From the NCBI GenBank assembly GCA_948099385.1, contig CANUEZ040000024.1, positions 23,905,001-23,969,000 on the forward strand: a stretch of DNA of 64,000 bases, written 5' to 3'. The translations under genes and the position numbers were made by a program. Below, piece by piece: positions 35,846-48,745 of this stretch (position 1 is the stretch's first letter; the number at the start of each line of letters is the position of its first letter). Source of the stretch: Fasciola hepatica. Lineage: Eukaryota; Platyhelminthes; Trematoda; Plagiorchiida; Fasciolidae. Below the pieces are notes generated by a model that saw nothing but the letters and a program-made list of their open reading frames with translations, was not told the DNA's origin and did no database searches.

Positions 35846-37400
35846 AGAATCTTCCTATTTTTGAGCACCTACTAAGACTCCTCCAGTTGTTCACCAGTAA
35901 AAGGTCGCAAGCAGTTACCTTACCACTTTTAGATATCAACTTTGTAATGACCTTTCTGGATAGTATGACATTTAGATTGTTTATGAAGTGATTAATTTTG
36001 CAACGTGAACAACATTCGGTTCACCATCGAAAATTACGGAAACATTTCGCAGCGGTCTCATTAGCAGTGCGTATCCAGCTAGCCAAGCTGGGAACTCCTG
36101 AAACCTCATGCGGGTGTGTGATTGTAAGAATTGTACGCGCCTTACCTCTAGTCGACCAGCGGGCTGGACAGTGTTTCACTTCTGCCCAATATGACGTGGT
36201 ACTCATCCGTCCGACCCCGACTCTGAACGCTAACAAACCGTCAGAGCAGAGCAACAATCTGCTGCACGGAATCAACAATGATTTTCTGATGACAATGATC
36301 TCAAGCATTCAAAGTGTTCCACCAGAAAAATACAATGTCAATAACTGGGCCTTGTCCGTGGAGAAATTATGATTAGCCGACGCTTCAGTTACCGTGGCTA
36401 ACTGTCCTCAAGGCAGTTTTACAACGTTTAACATACCACATGGCACATCGTTCTTTCGATACACTCCTAACCTTATTCGGTCATGACATATCAAAAGTTT
36501 GTGTTCCTAAAGTCTGCTTTGTATTCGCATGCTCTTCTGATTAGTTTTCGCGTGACCGCGTTTATTAGCTATCATATAAGCAGTTATATCAAAGGTATTA
36601 CTCGAAGTGTCTGGGTATTCAATCATTCAGTCAGAATTTATTGCTAAGGTTAGATAGAATGAGAATGGCAAAATACATAGAAAGAAGGGATATCACATTG
36701 ATTGAGTGAAAATCAAGTGACTAATCGTCACTTTTACTAGTTGATATATAAACATGTAAAGTGCATCCCTACTGACAGTCTGCTCACTGATATTCCATAC
36801 GAACGAACGAAAAAGTACAACCTTGGGCATAAAAAGCTCCTGCACTTATCAGTTCGTCAGTCAGCATTCTGAGTAGTTATGAAAATGCGTTTCGTCTATC
36901 TCTCCCTTGGTGTGTGATAATCTTCACGAAACATCCTGATAACAGTAACCACCGTAGAATTTTGCACAAGTTTAAAGTTGAACTCAAAAAGGTACCCAAT
37001 ATTGTGAAACAACCACTTGAGAGAGGAAGAGGCAGTTATGTCTGGGCCCAACACCAGTTTGCAACCCAATTCTTTACTTGTGGTACCAATTAAATCTGAC
37101 CTTTAAAAGCGTGCCCCTACTTTCAGCTTGGTCCGAGATTACACCTTCATGAGCCCTGATTGTTCATGGGTCGACAGACGTACACAGATATACACACACA
37201 TACAAAACTCCTATTGACTGATCTTCAAAGTTTTGTGGATGTATGGGCCTCTAGGGATATATTGGTAGCATCAACTGGGGGTGGTGGCTTGGATGATGAT
37301 GTTTGCTGGCGAACGAGTGCACGCCCGGATGTTTTGTTGTTAGTTCGACCCCACCTACCATATCTACGGTTGTCTTCCAAGAACCATGAACTGAGGATGC
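35846..37400. other. No gene recognised; one unexplained ORF
   Basis: The + frame 35998-36372 (124 codons, starting at TTG) and an overlapping minus frame 36021-36308 (95 codons) lie in sequence that is richer in G+C than its surroundings. Neither shows a domain I recognise. The stretch may be a relic of a repeat or an unknown exon. The rest holds nothing notable. Confidence 0.3.
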
Positions 37401-37460
37401 AGTGTGTGTGTATGTATGTATGTGTGTATGTGTGTGTGTATATATATATGTATATATACA
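37401..37460. repeat. (TG)n/(TATG)n/(TA)n compound microsatellite
   Basis: GTGTGTG passes into TATGTATG, TGTG and TATATA. The ORFs on both strands here are artefacts. Confidence 0.9.
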
Positions 37461-39375
37461 AATAGAGTGTGAATAGGGGGATGGAATGGAGACAATTCCC
37501 GACCAGTTTCATAAGCCCGCGACTGGTTTGAGTGAGTGTTGCCATAGTGGATGTAGCCTGTCTATTGTCTGTCAATCAACCGAAGACTGGAAAACGGCTT
37601 TCGATTTTTCGGAGGCATTCATTCATCCATCGACCTATACGTCTGTGCACCCATAAACCAACACACTCGATAGGGCCCGGTAAGCAAGCAACTGACCAGG
37701 CCGCTTTCGGCTGGCCACAGTTCGGCCAAACATGAGTGCGGCAGACAAGCTAGCACACGAGCGGTACGTCAAACAACTTTTGTCAGCTGCCACGACTGAT
37801 AGACACAACCGCCGAATGATATGATGAACTCCCAGGCTGAATCGAACAGTACAACACGGCAGAGTATAGCCAAGCAAAGCACAGTGGAATGAAATGAACT
37901 GAACTGGAAGGCACGGACTTGGGTGAAGGAGATGGAGATAGCCTGCGGCAAAAGCCACTACACACATACAGAGAGAGAGAGAGAAAGCGAAAGAGAGATA
38001 GAGAGTTAGTAAACTGTGCCAGCACAAATCGAATTTCGAGGCACATTCACGTAGAAGCAAACCGAGAAAAAATCGGAAAACCTTTTAACTTGCTTGCGTG
38101 TACGTTGAGCGACATACACACACAGACTAAGTACATGGTAGCAAACATGCGAACACGCTTACTGCTGCTCAGACGATTGTGCCTCACGTTAATCTGTTCA
38201 GTTCATTTTTGTACGGTACATATCCACGCTTGTGTATGGGTATCTGCGTGTAAAATGAGTGTCAATCAAATGTCTAAAGACTTGGTTACCAAATAGCTTG
38301 CTCCAACATGCATACAGAGGTACGGCACACAATCTTGCACGGTACCTGGAAGATACTACCAAGCTTATCGGCCAGACACACACATACACATTTGTATGAA
38401 GAGCCCATCACTAAGAGCTGATTCAATTAATTCTGGGACGTGTATCCGGCGCGTGTGGTAATGTTTTTGGGCTATTATTCTACACATCGTATGCATTCGC
38501 ACATCGCTTGGGCGATAGACTGGAACCAGGACTGCCTTGAAAAGAGGATGGAGGGAGGGACCGGACAGTTGATGTGTAGGGGATGGAATTACGTAGTTGA
38601 TTGCCCGTTATTTTGGTCAAAAAAGATTATGTAATTTATTAGGTGAATTATAATTACACAAAATGTGGAAATCAACAGATGAGTTTTGTCAAAAGTAGAC
38701 TGCCTCATGATCTGTTCCTTGGGAAGAAGAGAAATTGTATTTTTCCCAGCCATTTTGAAAATTGGTAAATAATTTTTCCACTATTGAGTTCAGTTGTAAT
38801 AGTTGTTCTTTGAAAGAGAAGTCCTACCTGAAGACAGGTTAGAAGCGAAAAGTTTTCCCGAAAGCAGTGACTTAATACAAACCAACAGTAGCAGAAGAAA
38901 AGCATTTTGGAAACCGTGCTCGAAGACTATGATTTTTTGAATGCTTTCAATATGTTGAAGTATATTTAAAAAAAATTAAATAACCGTGAGATGAAAGTAG
39001 GAGTCCTAAAAATGTTTTCTTCAGGAAAATGACTTGGATTTCCAGCCTACCACGATTATACTCAATGATCACAGTAGCAATGACGAGACTGTCTGTATGA
39101 TTTTTTGAGACCGTTTCTGCCTACGGACTTTCGATTTAGTCCATCAGAATTTCATCAATAAATTCATGCCACTTTCCGGAGATGGTTGTGAACAGGTAAA
39201 CTGGTTCGTACAAGAAAGATCACTATGTGACAAGTGCACTTATTATAGGTATTTGATAGTCAGGACATCAAATGAAATTCATCAAAGAACAGTTCGCATT
39301 TATTCAAACAAATCTGCTCTCACTATCGTGGTAGAAAATTAAATGTTCAGCCACTGTTCCGGAAAATCTACCAGG
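37461..39375. other. No gene recognised
   Basis: A purine-rich GA run at about 37970-38003 gives Arg/Lys/Glu ORFs on one strand and Leu/Ser on the other, both artefacts. The last few hundred bases may hold a badly decayed N-terminal part of the Tc1-like transposase that follows, but no motif is clear. Confidence 0.4.
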
Positions 39376-39379
39376 GCCT

Positions 39380-39670
39380 ATAATCCTTCAATATGACAAT
39401 GCAGATGTACACATCATGACCCTTGTTAGAATACGGCTACTGTACTGGAATATCAGTATCATGAACTGACCCGATTACAGCCCATGTTTGATATCGATTG
39501 AAAATGTCTGGAGTTTATTGGCGAGGCGAGTCCCTGCGGATAGAAGAGTCTTTGCAGTGAGTTGACGGACACCGTCCTCAGAACGTCAGGCCATCCAGAA
39601 TGTCATAGAAAGCATGCCTGAATATTGTGTTTCAAACACTATCAACAAAGGACTTGTCAGTTCTATCCGG
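39380..39670 (+). pseudogene. Tc1-like transposase pseudogene, C-terminal half
   Basis: One + frame reads ILQYDNADVHIM, the second-Asp motif of Tc1/mariner transposases (usually QQDNAPxH). After 34 intervening positions it reaches the Glu in SIENVW (usually NPIENLW). The D34E spacing is that of the Tc1 family. It continues with AIQNVIESMPEYC, which matches the conserved Tc1 C-terminal helix. Two in-frame TGA codons occur, one just before the PDYSP segment where a Trp is usual, so the copy is dead. Terminal inverted repeats were not identified. Confidence 0.75.
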
Positions 39671-40830
39671 ATAATGTTTGAAATCCGTGAGCATATTTAA
39701 TATGATATTTGGTTGTCACTTCAGTATGCCAAATTTGGTCACACAAAGTAGTTTGGTTCATAAGGAATCGCAGAAAAACAGATTGGGTTTAATAGCACTT
39801 CGTGCACTAAGTCTGTTGGACCGATCATGCCTAATACTTGTTTCCTCTCGAGTTCCTATTTACAGACGGAGCAATTAGCATTGTCCTTGACTTGATTAAC
39901 CAAGAATTTTCACTCAAAACTGAATCTAACAGCACGGATTCTATTCAGCTTGCTTAAGGGAATCGCTAAATATCACATCTCGTCACACTACCGGCAGTAT
40001 TCCGAATGAAGTGATTCCCGGCACATTCCCCTCGATCTTAAACATGACGATCGATCATTCAAGCCACCGATCTTCACTTTCTGTTCTGCGGATTTGGTGT
40101 GGACAGTATGGGTTGTGGTACACTCAAAATGTTTGCATTCAGTTGCAAGGAAATTTGCAGCTTCGTTGCGATGGCAGGTCTGTTAAAAGCATTATCTTAC
40201 AAGAATCTTTTTATATCCAGTTCGAGGACTTATCCTATAACCTCACAGTTCCTCTTCGAGACATAATGACTTAGGTCCTTCAAAATGTTACGAATAATTT
40301 TTGTCGATCAGTGTTTTTGGAAATATGAAGTAGGCTCATCCCGGGGCCATTTGATGTGTGTTTCGCCTTTTTCCAGCTCAGATAGCTTTGGGCAACGCTC
40401 TGTTGTTCCGTTTGTTTTTGTTAAATACGAGATTGTTACTTTCAAGCGAAATGTACGGCCTGAGCAAGAAAATTCTTTTACGAACTAAGCTAGTTGGGAA
40501 CACTGTCTAATAACACAAGACTAAGCGTTCCTGAGTATTGAAAATGAGGCCCTAAAGATAAAGCTCGTTATGTCTGCAATCCAGTGGACTGCTTTTTGTC
40601 ACTCTTTTAATGATGGGTTTAATAACACTTCGCACCCCCTGAGGTAAATTACCACTGATAAGTCGGTCTCTATTTCAGTTTATACAACCACTAACCTCGC
40701 ACTTCTGTGCTCTAATTTTGGTTGCTACATTCCGGCATCGTCCAGTAAAGGGCAAAAAGAATAGAAACATAGTGATAAACACCAAAAAATCAAAGTAATA
40801 ATCTGAAATCACGAACACAAGGAAAGAGTT
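39671..40830. other. No gene recognised
   Basis: Short ORFs only (the longest is 87 codons at 40011-40274), none with a recognisable domain. Confidence 0.4.
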
Positions 40831-40834
40831 CGAA

Positions 40835-41010
40835 TGCAACTACGTCACTAGCCGCGACACCTAGCCATATCACTCAATGTTTCCAACCATCTGGTTGGCT
40901 GGCCAGATGGACCCCAATCTGGAAGTCTAACACGTCCTACATGTATTGACGTCCGTGAGGCCATGTGGTTGGAACCAGAAAACCAAACTGTTCTAAAATT
41001 ACCAATGGAA
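40835..41010 (-). pseudogene. RTE-like LINE 3' end fragment
   Basis: The minus strand encodes VGRVRLPDWGPSGQPTRWLE, then TLSDMARCRG. This is the very C-terminal segment typical of RTE-type LINE polyproteins in trematodes (RLPGWGPRD...WLETLxDMA). A stop follows soon after. LINE copies are often 5'-truncated, which fits a fragment with only the 3' end. Confidence 0.6.
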
Positions 41011-42125
41011 ACGACGGCACTTTGCTCTAAACGCCTTTGGGCTAGCGAGAACATTTCGACTATCCTGTAGATGGAGTAGTGGTACTGGTCTCTGATTAAC
41101 ATCAGCATTCGGTTCATCGACGTGATGCTGAGATGAAAATGTGTGAATTGCGTTAGCTTAGGAAATAATTTGGCGCTCCGCCGTGTTGGATGACAGCTGG
41201 TTAGATTTTCTCATTCTCATCCTGAGAAGTAATTTCTCACTAAATGTGTTTATTACGTGTATTTGGGTAAAGAATGTTTGTAATATGCTTAAGTTCATAC
41301 CATCATTACAAGGTAGCATCCGTGCTACCCATATGCATGTATCCTGAGAATCAACACGAAAGAACGTACCCAACTAAAAGAAACCTACGCAATCTCATGG
41401 TGAAACCTGAAAATCCTTGTACCACTTCACTTAGGGAAGTTTGTTTTGAACTCTTAGCCAATACATTCTGCTAGATTATATAGAAGCCTCCTACATTCGT
41501 TCTTCCGGATGAAAACTGCAGAAAACGGAGTACGCAGGAGGTCGAAAGCGGTGGTATACTGCGAGGAAAACGTTGATGTCTTGGTTCGTCTTTGGTGGTA
41601 GACAGTAATACGCTGTACTGTGTGTAGCAACTGTCAGAATGATAACAGTTTGGGCATGCCCGTCCCTCATTGCAGTCTGTCCAGACAAGATGACAAAAGT
41701 GGATCGTATTTTATTTATATTTACATATGGACCAATCCTGCATAGACAGATGTCTGCATTTCAGTCAAAAGCTATTCCCAATTAGAAAGTTAATTGAACT
41801 GAGAGTGTGAACGGTGAGTATACCTTAAATATTGGACAAAAAATTCAAAGGAGACTGGCCTCGTGATTTTTGTAGATTTGGGCCAGATATAGAGCAGTAG
41901 AATTCTAGTAGATGTTAGTGCGAGAGGGCGTGGATCGAAAAGCGTAACGTGTGAAGGCGAGAGAGTTACAGATGGATGGATCACTGTGTAAAGAGTGAGT
42001 GGAGTGTGAGAGGATTTTGTGATGCGAACTTTTCACACGCTACCAAGTGTAGTTCGCACAAATAACTAGTTTAATGGCAATGGAAGATTCCCGACCAATA
42101 ATCGATAGTCTTCGGCGAAGAATTT
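41011..42125. other. No gene recognised
   Basis: Short chance ORFs on both strands and no repeat match within the window. Confidence 0.4.
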
Positions 42126-42129
42126 TGAA

Positions 42130-44850
42130 ATCTTACATCAACATAAGAGCGAAATTTTTTGTATATTTTATTTTTTTAATATTGCGCTGGCATGAGCATG
42201 TTTTTACGGCGCTCTTCTGCTGTCGATAAAAATGAGCGAAAATGTTCACGCACCAAAACGGGGTTAACGGTTGAGATGGAACTTCATCCTTGTTTGTAAA
42301 TGCACTTGCAAGGAAGGGACCTACAAATGTTTTTGTACAGCGATAACTTTGAAGGAAGTTATCGAAATCTGGAACCAGGTCGACCGGTGTGACTGGCTCA
42401 GAGAAAAGTCCGAAAGCAGTGGGCGGGACAGTCCACAATGATCTTCACGGGAAATGAAACGTTCTAGTACGTGCTTACCACACAAGTCGCTTTTAAAGCT
42501 ACACCAAAAAAGACTGATGATGCGTAGGTCTCTACCAAGAGTGACGTAGTTCTTTTTGAAATGATCAAGAAAAATTGAGGGAGAACAATACAGAATCACG
42601 GGAAACATACACTGGTGTACGAAGGAAGAAATGACAGACTGCGAAGCACTGAACTGCCGAAGTTCACAAATTTTAGATGACTATCTAAGCGGTTTTATAA
42701 TTGTTATTTCTATGTGTAGAGATCAGTGCAAATTTTCTTGCAAAGTCACGCCGAAGTTCATACGTGCTAGAGAAGTACAGTTAGTAGTGGTGCTGTCTTC
42801 TATAAAACGCGATCGCAGAGTGGAAGAAATAGACTGTGGACATTTGGCATTGTTTAACAGAAGACCGGACTGCTCAGAGAAGTTTTGAACTTGCGCAAGA
42901 TTTTCATGAAACTCATCTAAATCGAACTGCTGGGAGACAGACCGAGCCGATATGCTTGACCAGATGAACGGAGTCGGCTACATTTAAGTCACTGATGTAA
43001 CTGGTAAATAAGCATGGAGAAAGAACAGTTCCTTGAAGGACGCCGGCACTGCTGAAGAGATGTACGGAAACTTTTCTTCCAACTTTGAAAATTGTGTTCT
43101 TCCCGATAAGAAGTCTTCTATCTAGTTAAGTGAGTATGTGAGGCAACTAAAAGATTCCAATATTTTGATAGAAGGATGGCGGTACATTGTCAGACGCTGA
43201 TAAGTAGTCAAGAAAGGCGCCCCTAACGGATTTGCTCGAATCATGGAAGGATTTTGCAAAGTAATGGACCATGCCCACTGCAGTATCAATCGTGAAACAC
43301 AGGGGTTTACAAGCAAATTGATATTCGCCAGTGGGACTTCTGACTGTGTTTTGAAGACGCTGAAGTACCGCACGTTCAACTAGTTTCAAAGCCGACGAGG
43401 GAAGTGCCACTAGGTGGAGTTTCTCGGTCCCCCTTTTGATTGCTCGATCCTTTTGGTATGGGAATTATTGTGACAGGACGCCAATAGTCAGGAATGGAGA
43501 ATGCTTCTAGTGAATGATTGATAAGTGTAGTCATTAACTCAGAGACGGGTGGACCCCATTGTTCGAGTACTGCCTAGTGTAGGCCGTCCGATCCAGAAGC
43601 TTTGGTTAACTTGGTGGACTTGAGGAGCTTTTAAACTTCCCTGCTGGACAGCCTTCAATTTCCTAATTTTCAGTCTAATGAAAAACTGAGAGATGGTCCT
43701 TCAACTAACGAGTAAACAGAGAATTAAAAACGTCAACATCAGAGTCAACGGAGAAGAGACTTTTCTTCTGACAGCAGAGTAGTCTGATCCCCTGCCATCT
43801 GTCTTTGATAATCCTGGAGTGTAGAAACTGATGAGAGAGTATAAAGTTCAGAAGTTTGATTACATTTTCGTTCGAAATTAATAGTCTACTAACCTCAGGT
43901 GGGTTGCGCATTTTGCTTGCTAACTACTTCTTCCTGAGTAACCGTTTTACGTAAGGAGCCACTACTCTTCCTAGAAGGAAGTAAACCTTCTCGGTGAGAC
44001 TGCAAATGTTAACCATGTGGTTTGTAATTTTGCCCGTAGGATATACCTATAGGGAATGGTTTAAGCTGTGTTGTAGACAGATGGCAGGAAACAAAGAACA
44101 GTTGAACAGTGAAAGGTTTTCTTTAGATAAGTTACGGGAATAAAAGCGGATCTATTTTGTCTCCCTGTTTGGGATAAGTGACCATGTTTCTACTATAATT
44201 TTTGGGGAAGATGTAGTACACTATGATCACTGGTACTGAGAGGCGTACTAAGTCTGACAGGAAAAAGTTCTGGATGCTTAGTTAGGATACAATCTAACTG
44301 CGGGTCACCACGGGTCGGAGTAGGATGCATAGTTAAGTTCTCCTATAATGATAAGGAGATTATCGTCAATCAACAGTGCAAAGAAAGCTGGCAAAGAATC
44401 ATAGGGTGTAAACTTTCGTGATTATAATATGGCCAAAAAGGGAAGAATTATGACGACATGAGACGGAAACATAGTCAGTTCCATTAGGAGAGTTGGAAAA
44501 AATGACAATGGACTTGCCATGGAATTGAAAAGCGTCACAACGCCGCCGTCTTCTTTCCTCCTGCAACACTGTCTACCCTGATGGAAGCATGAACAAATTT
44601 CCATTTCGGTCACAGAATCATGCACCTAGGCATTCAACCAAAATCTTCTGGAAACATACCATACACGTATCTTGGAAAAGGTGAACCATAAGCAGGTAAG
44701 TTAGGTCCGGAAGATTGTTGAACAGGAAACGTATGTTGTTACGCACACTGCTGGGAGCAGCCGTATAATCCGGTGGTGTGCGACTAAGGCCTGTCTGCCA
44801 TCCGGCTCTTCTGCGTTCCCTCATACGATGAGTCCGATTCACATTGTTAT
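42130..44850 (-). mobile_element. CR1-like LINE pseudogene, copy A
   Basis: Read on the minus strand from 44850 downward it gives an endonuclease-reverse transcriptase. The apurinic-type endonuclease part includes a GELNYAS motif near 44345 and TPLSTSDHS near 44216-44245. An RT fingers region near 43500 resembles DYWRPVTIIPIPKG. LPSSALKLVERAVLQRLQNT at 43340-43410 is followed by VRGAFLDYLSASDNV. The RT motif GVLQGTVLSP lies at about 43015-43044, and C-terminal thumb text SGLLLNNAKC lies near 42800. Stops and frameshifts occur throughout. It is about 2.7 kb and nearly full length for ORF2 of a CR1/Jockey-group element. Confidence 0.75.
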
Positions 44851-44879
44851 TTGAAAGTGGGTGACCCGCGATTTGTTGA

Positions 44880-45620
44880 CACGTCTTTTATTGATAAAAC
44901 CAATAGTTTTTGGAAGATTGTGATAATAATATAATCCCCAAGAAAACGGAGAAGAATTGTAGGGCAGTATAGAAGAGCAGGAAAAATATCGATAAACGAA
45001 AAGGGAAATAGTACTCTATTTAACGTCCAAATGTTCAGACTTTCGTATTTGGTATGATAGCCTGTGCAGTTTCGTTACACTGTATGAAATCTGAGATGAC
45101 CAACTGAAATTTTCATCGATAATGATTTCTAAATATTTGACGGGACCTACTCTACTGATAATGGTGCGCAAATGACTGATGAATCAAAAGAATAAGCCTA
45201 TCAACAAAGGGTCTAAGCATTTGAATAAATTTAAAGCTAGACCGGATCGACTAGAGGAATCATAGATATGAGACAGATTGCTGGAAAAATCATTGAAATC
45301 CTGGGTTTTAGAAATAGGTTTGCCGAAATTCATATCATTGGCATACTTAAATAAATGTGCAGTAGAACTGGTTGCTGGGCTAACAGTGTGGTAGAAGTGC
45401 AAGTAGAAGGAAAGAACAGCTCCATGAAGGGTTGCTGGTTTCACCAAAGGTTTGGACTTTTTAAAACCCAGTCGTGTACACTGAGTTCTGTTGGTAAACT
45501 AATCAGACAATTATGCCCAAAGTGGCTTGGGCCAAATAAAAGCTTCCAGTTGACAAAGGGGGGAGAGGCCTCGGAATAGAATAAAAACAGGATAAATAGT
45601 CCAAGTGTACTTGTATTTTA
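44880..45620 (-). pseudogene. CR1-like LINE fragment, copy C (RT middle and C-terminus)
   Basis: The minus strand gives LEAFIWPKPLWA, then GAVLSFYLHF. The catalytic box reads KYANDM (usually KYADDM, so the second-last Asp pair is damaged) at 45333-45358. GLALNLFKC follows, and further down a VKYLxI-type and LLYCSP-like region reaches 44890. It starts within the RT domain and lacks the endonuclease. It abuts copy A on one side and the C-terminus of copy B on the other, in the same orientation. Confidence 0.65.
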
Positions 45621-45799
45621 TGGTAGACTTATGCAGGTAGTAAGCCGACATATCAACCATTGGATGCAAAAATAGAAAGCAAAAATTTTGCAAGACGTTA
45701 GGAATCGCAAAATATTTTAAGTAAATTACCACTGGAATATGTTTCAATAATAGAGGTTGAAGGAAAACTAAGTTATTTATGAAGTTTTGTAAGTTACTC

Positions 45800-47620
45800 A
45801 GCTTTTACGCTCTCCCTATTGGTCAAAACCGGAGCAAGATAGAGAATGGGAGAGATTTTGGACAGATTTATTCTCGAGGAATGTGAACGGAATGAGAACC
45901 AGTGAATGAATGGGGGCGACGAAATGACTAGTCAGTGTGTAGTAGACAAGTTAGGTCCTGGAGTATCTTGTGGGTTAGGTTCTAACGAGACTTATTATGC
46001 CGATCGATCAGTTCATTCAAACGAATATCGATGGGGATAGATGAAACATAACTCATAATTACCGAGCAGCTGAACAGAGCCTTAAGGTCCTGTTTTAGAA
46101 GGCCGGGAAAAATGCGGGGGATCAGTAAAGCAGGATAGGAAGAAAACTTTAGTACCCGAAATTGGAAATAGCCAACTACTGCGTCGTGAACTATCTGAGT
46201 TCCCGTATTTGAAAAGGGAGACGTCACAGTTCTCCAGTATAGTTTTGAAAGTGAGTTGTCCATCGTGAATTGTTATGAAAGCACATCCTACAGAATCGGC
46301 TTATCTTCTGAAGGATTTGGTTGCGTGATGGACTAGAGAAAACGTGGTATCCACAGGCAACCTGTACGGCTTAAAAACAAAGTGAAGGGCGTAGTCGGGA
46401 ATATTTATGGAGGAACTCAAGCGTTTATGAATGGCAAACTCTGTGAGTTTGAACCCAGATGAATTTTGGACAATGGGACGAGAACGTCTAGCTAAGGCCT
46501 CATATTTGTGGGGTTTGGGTATATGAACAATAGTTACGGGTCTGCAGCAGTCGTGAATAGAATACGTACATAAATATTTGCCTAAGAGAGAAACAACATC
46601 ATGGCTCAAACGTGATGGTGATAGGTCATCTGGACAATTATCTGGAGTTACTTTAGATGTGCGAAGAAGCCTAGACACTTCTTCGCTGGAGAACGGAGTT
46701 ATATTCATTCCACCTTCGCGGATGAGTGGAACTGGAGAGCTGTTGGACTGGTAGACGAAAGCCTTGTTAATAGGATTAACTTGCACAGTATAGTTCACAG
46801 AAGCCGAATGCCTAGTCATAGTCTGTTTTTGTTGCAGCTGCCTGGATAGGAGTTGACTCACGTACTACAATCATCTGTTTCTGACTTCCTTCTTTGCCAA
46901 AAATTTTCTTACTTTGGAATTGCCCCGGGCTTTGTAGAGATGTTCCTTTCGTCTCTTCGGTGGATGTCACTCAATAGAAGTAATACGATCTGTGCAGAGG
47001 AAGAGGCCTTCTAAGAGGTAGTATGTAAGGAAAATTAATTAACTGTCTCGACGGCAAATTTGACGTTGTTACTTAAAGACGATTCGAAGGAAACGAAGAA
47101 GATGATCCGGAAAGAGACTTTTGTAAACTAAGGATACTGCAACGTGATAAACGTCGGAGGTGGATTTTAATCCGGCTATTTTGCTTGAAAGAGTGAAAAG
47201 CGAACCGAGACTATACCTTGGATCATAACGTAAGCAGCAAATGGTCACTGGCTTAGACAGGTTCATGTAACTTAAACGAGAATGATTCAGAATGATTGGT
47301 GATTGTCCTGTCCGAAACAGAGTTTCCTTGGGTTGGATAAGCTCAAAGACCATTCAGATCGAAGGCAGAGGGAGTTGGACTGAAGCATAGCTGAAACGGC
47401 CGACTGTTGTTTTCAAATCATTGTCTAAGCAAAGAACGAGGAAAGGTAGAAGCTAGTCACGGAAAGACAAAATTTTGTTTTATGTGCAAAAAGGAGCTGC
47501 GCATGGTGACATAATTTAGCACTGCACTGAATAACTAAACAGTCGGTACCGCTCGCTGAGTACGCATTAATCGCTTCAGATTTGTCACACCAATAGCAGT
47601 TGACGTACATGATCATCCGC
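45800..47620 (-). pseudogene. CR1-like LINE pseudogene, copy B, internally deleted
   Basis: The endonuclease N-part is at 47425-47616 (VNCYWCDKSEAIN) and its later part (LFRTGQSPIIL) is at 47069-47353. The RT N-terminal half is a long open frame at 46301-46861, with SRLSHDVVSLLGKYLCTYSI, VTIVHIPKPHKYEALA and LSSSINIPDYALHFVFKP. The next readable block at about 45982-46263 is already the C-terminal region (IFPGLLKQDLKALFSCSVIM, IDIRLNELIDRHNKS). The RT catalytic centre is therefore missing, probably by internal deletion. Confidence 0.7.
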
Positions 47621-48620
47621 CTCCGGTTGTCCTATCATTGGAATTCCTGTCCTGTTGGTGCAGTTCAAAAACCATCTATGGACACGAGTGCTCACTAGGA
47701 TCTAAGTTGGATCATCCAGAGTGTGAATGGACACTCTTGACAGAAGAGCCCACAAATTGATCAGAACTGCGATTTCTCATAGTTATTCGTGTCTGGGTCA
47801 CTGCTAACTCAACGAACAACTATATATATAAGCTCCAATCTGATTGAGCTGAAAATCTAGTAGTATGTTTGAGTAGCTGTATTTCTGCCCTCGTATGACA
47901 GCACTCAGCAGCCACTGCGGACCAATTCGTTTCAGTTGATGAGGTAGTGATTAACACGGAAATGTAGCGTAGTTATTCAACGGGTGATCGCAAAATCCAG
48001 TGACTAGGTAAGGTGATTTCGTGGACCGTTGACGGGTAGCCGCTAACAAGTCGATCACCTGTCTGTGCTTGGTAGGCGGTCCTATTGGTAGCCTCATTTG
48101 AAGTTAAATTAGTGCTGAAAGCCTCAGTGAATTTCTCATATCCTCTTTATCTAAAGTGACCAGGAACAGATAGATACGACTTGTCGACATGTTATGGGGA
48201 CTCCGGATGTTTCATAATTCCCTTTGTTTGTTTGCTTATTCACAAGGCGAATGTAACATTGGCGTCAAAGTTTGAACGCAGTGAGTACCTGACGGAAGTT
48301 TAATTTTCACTCGGGGCCTGGTTAATACCAAAATTCTGTGAATTTTAAGAGGATCACTAAATAGACGGTTATGCAAATTTATCGAAAGTAGTTCCAGCAC
48401 CGATTTGCAAGTCAGTCTTCTCCTTGAAAGTGCCTCTGAACCATTAGGCATACTTGAATAGCTTGAGAACATCACCCCTTCTGATACAGAATATCGCGTT
48501 GCTATCCCCCAGAACTAACAACGGAAGACATAATCCAAGTTCCTTTCTTATTTACTTATTACGGTACATCAGCGCAATGTGAACGTTCAAACCATTGAAA
48601 ACAGTGGTAGTATTGCGCAA
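47621..48620. other. No gene recognised
   Basis: A 79-codon minus ORF (48236-48475) has no recognisable domain. Nothing else is seen. Confidence 0.4.
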
Positions 48621-48624
48621 CCGT

Positions 48625-48745
48625 TTAGCATTGTCAGGAATCATCATCTACAGTGCACATCCAACGAGCCCTAACTGAGACTCGAACGGTTTTGTGAGTC
48701 GAACACCTTGACTGCAAGGCTACCCGGGCTGGCCCTCAGCGGCCC
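48625..48745 (-). repeat. SINE-like family 3, copy c (tRNA-derived)
   Basis: On the minus strand, GGGTAGCCTTGCAGTCAAGG is A-box-like. CCGTTCGAGTCTCAGTTAGG is the B-box. GTTGGATGTGCACTGTAGAT then GATGATTCC follows. It aligns along its full length with copy d at 59085-59200. Confidence 0.65.

Noticed and set aside
37225..38060. Long ORFs on both strands with Tyr/Thr/His or Arg/Glu runs
   Set aside because: They are produced by TG/TA and GA microsatellites.
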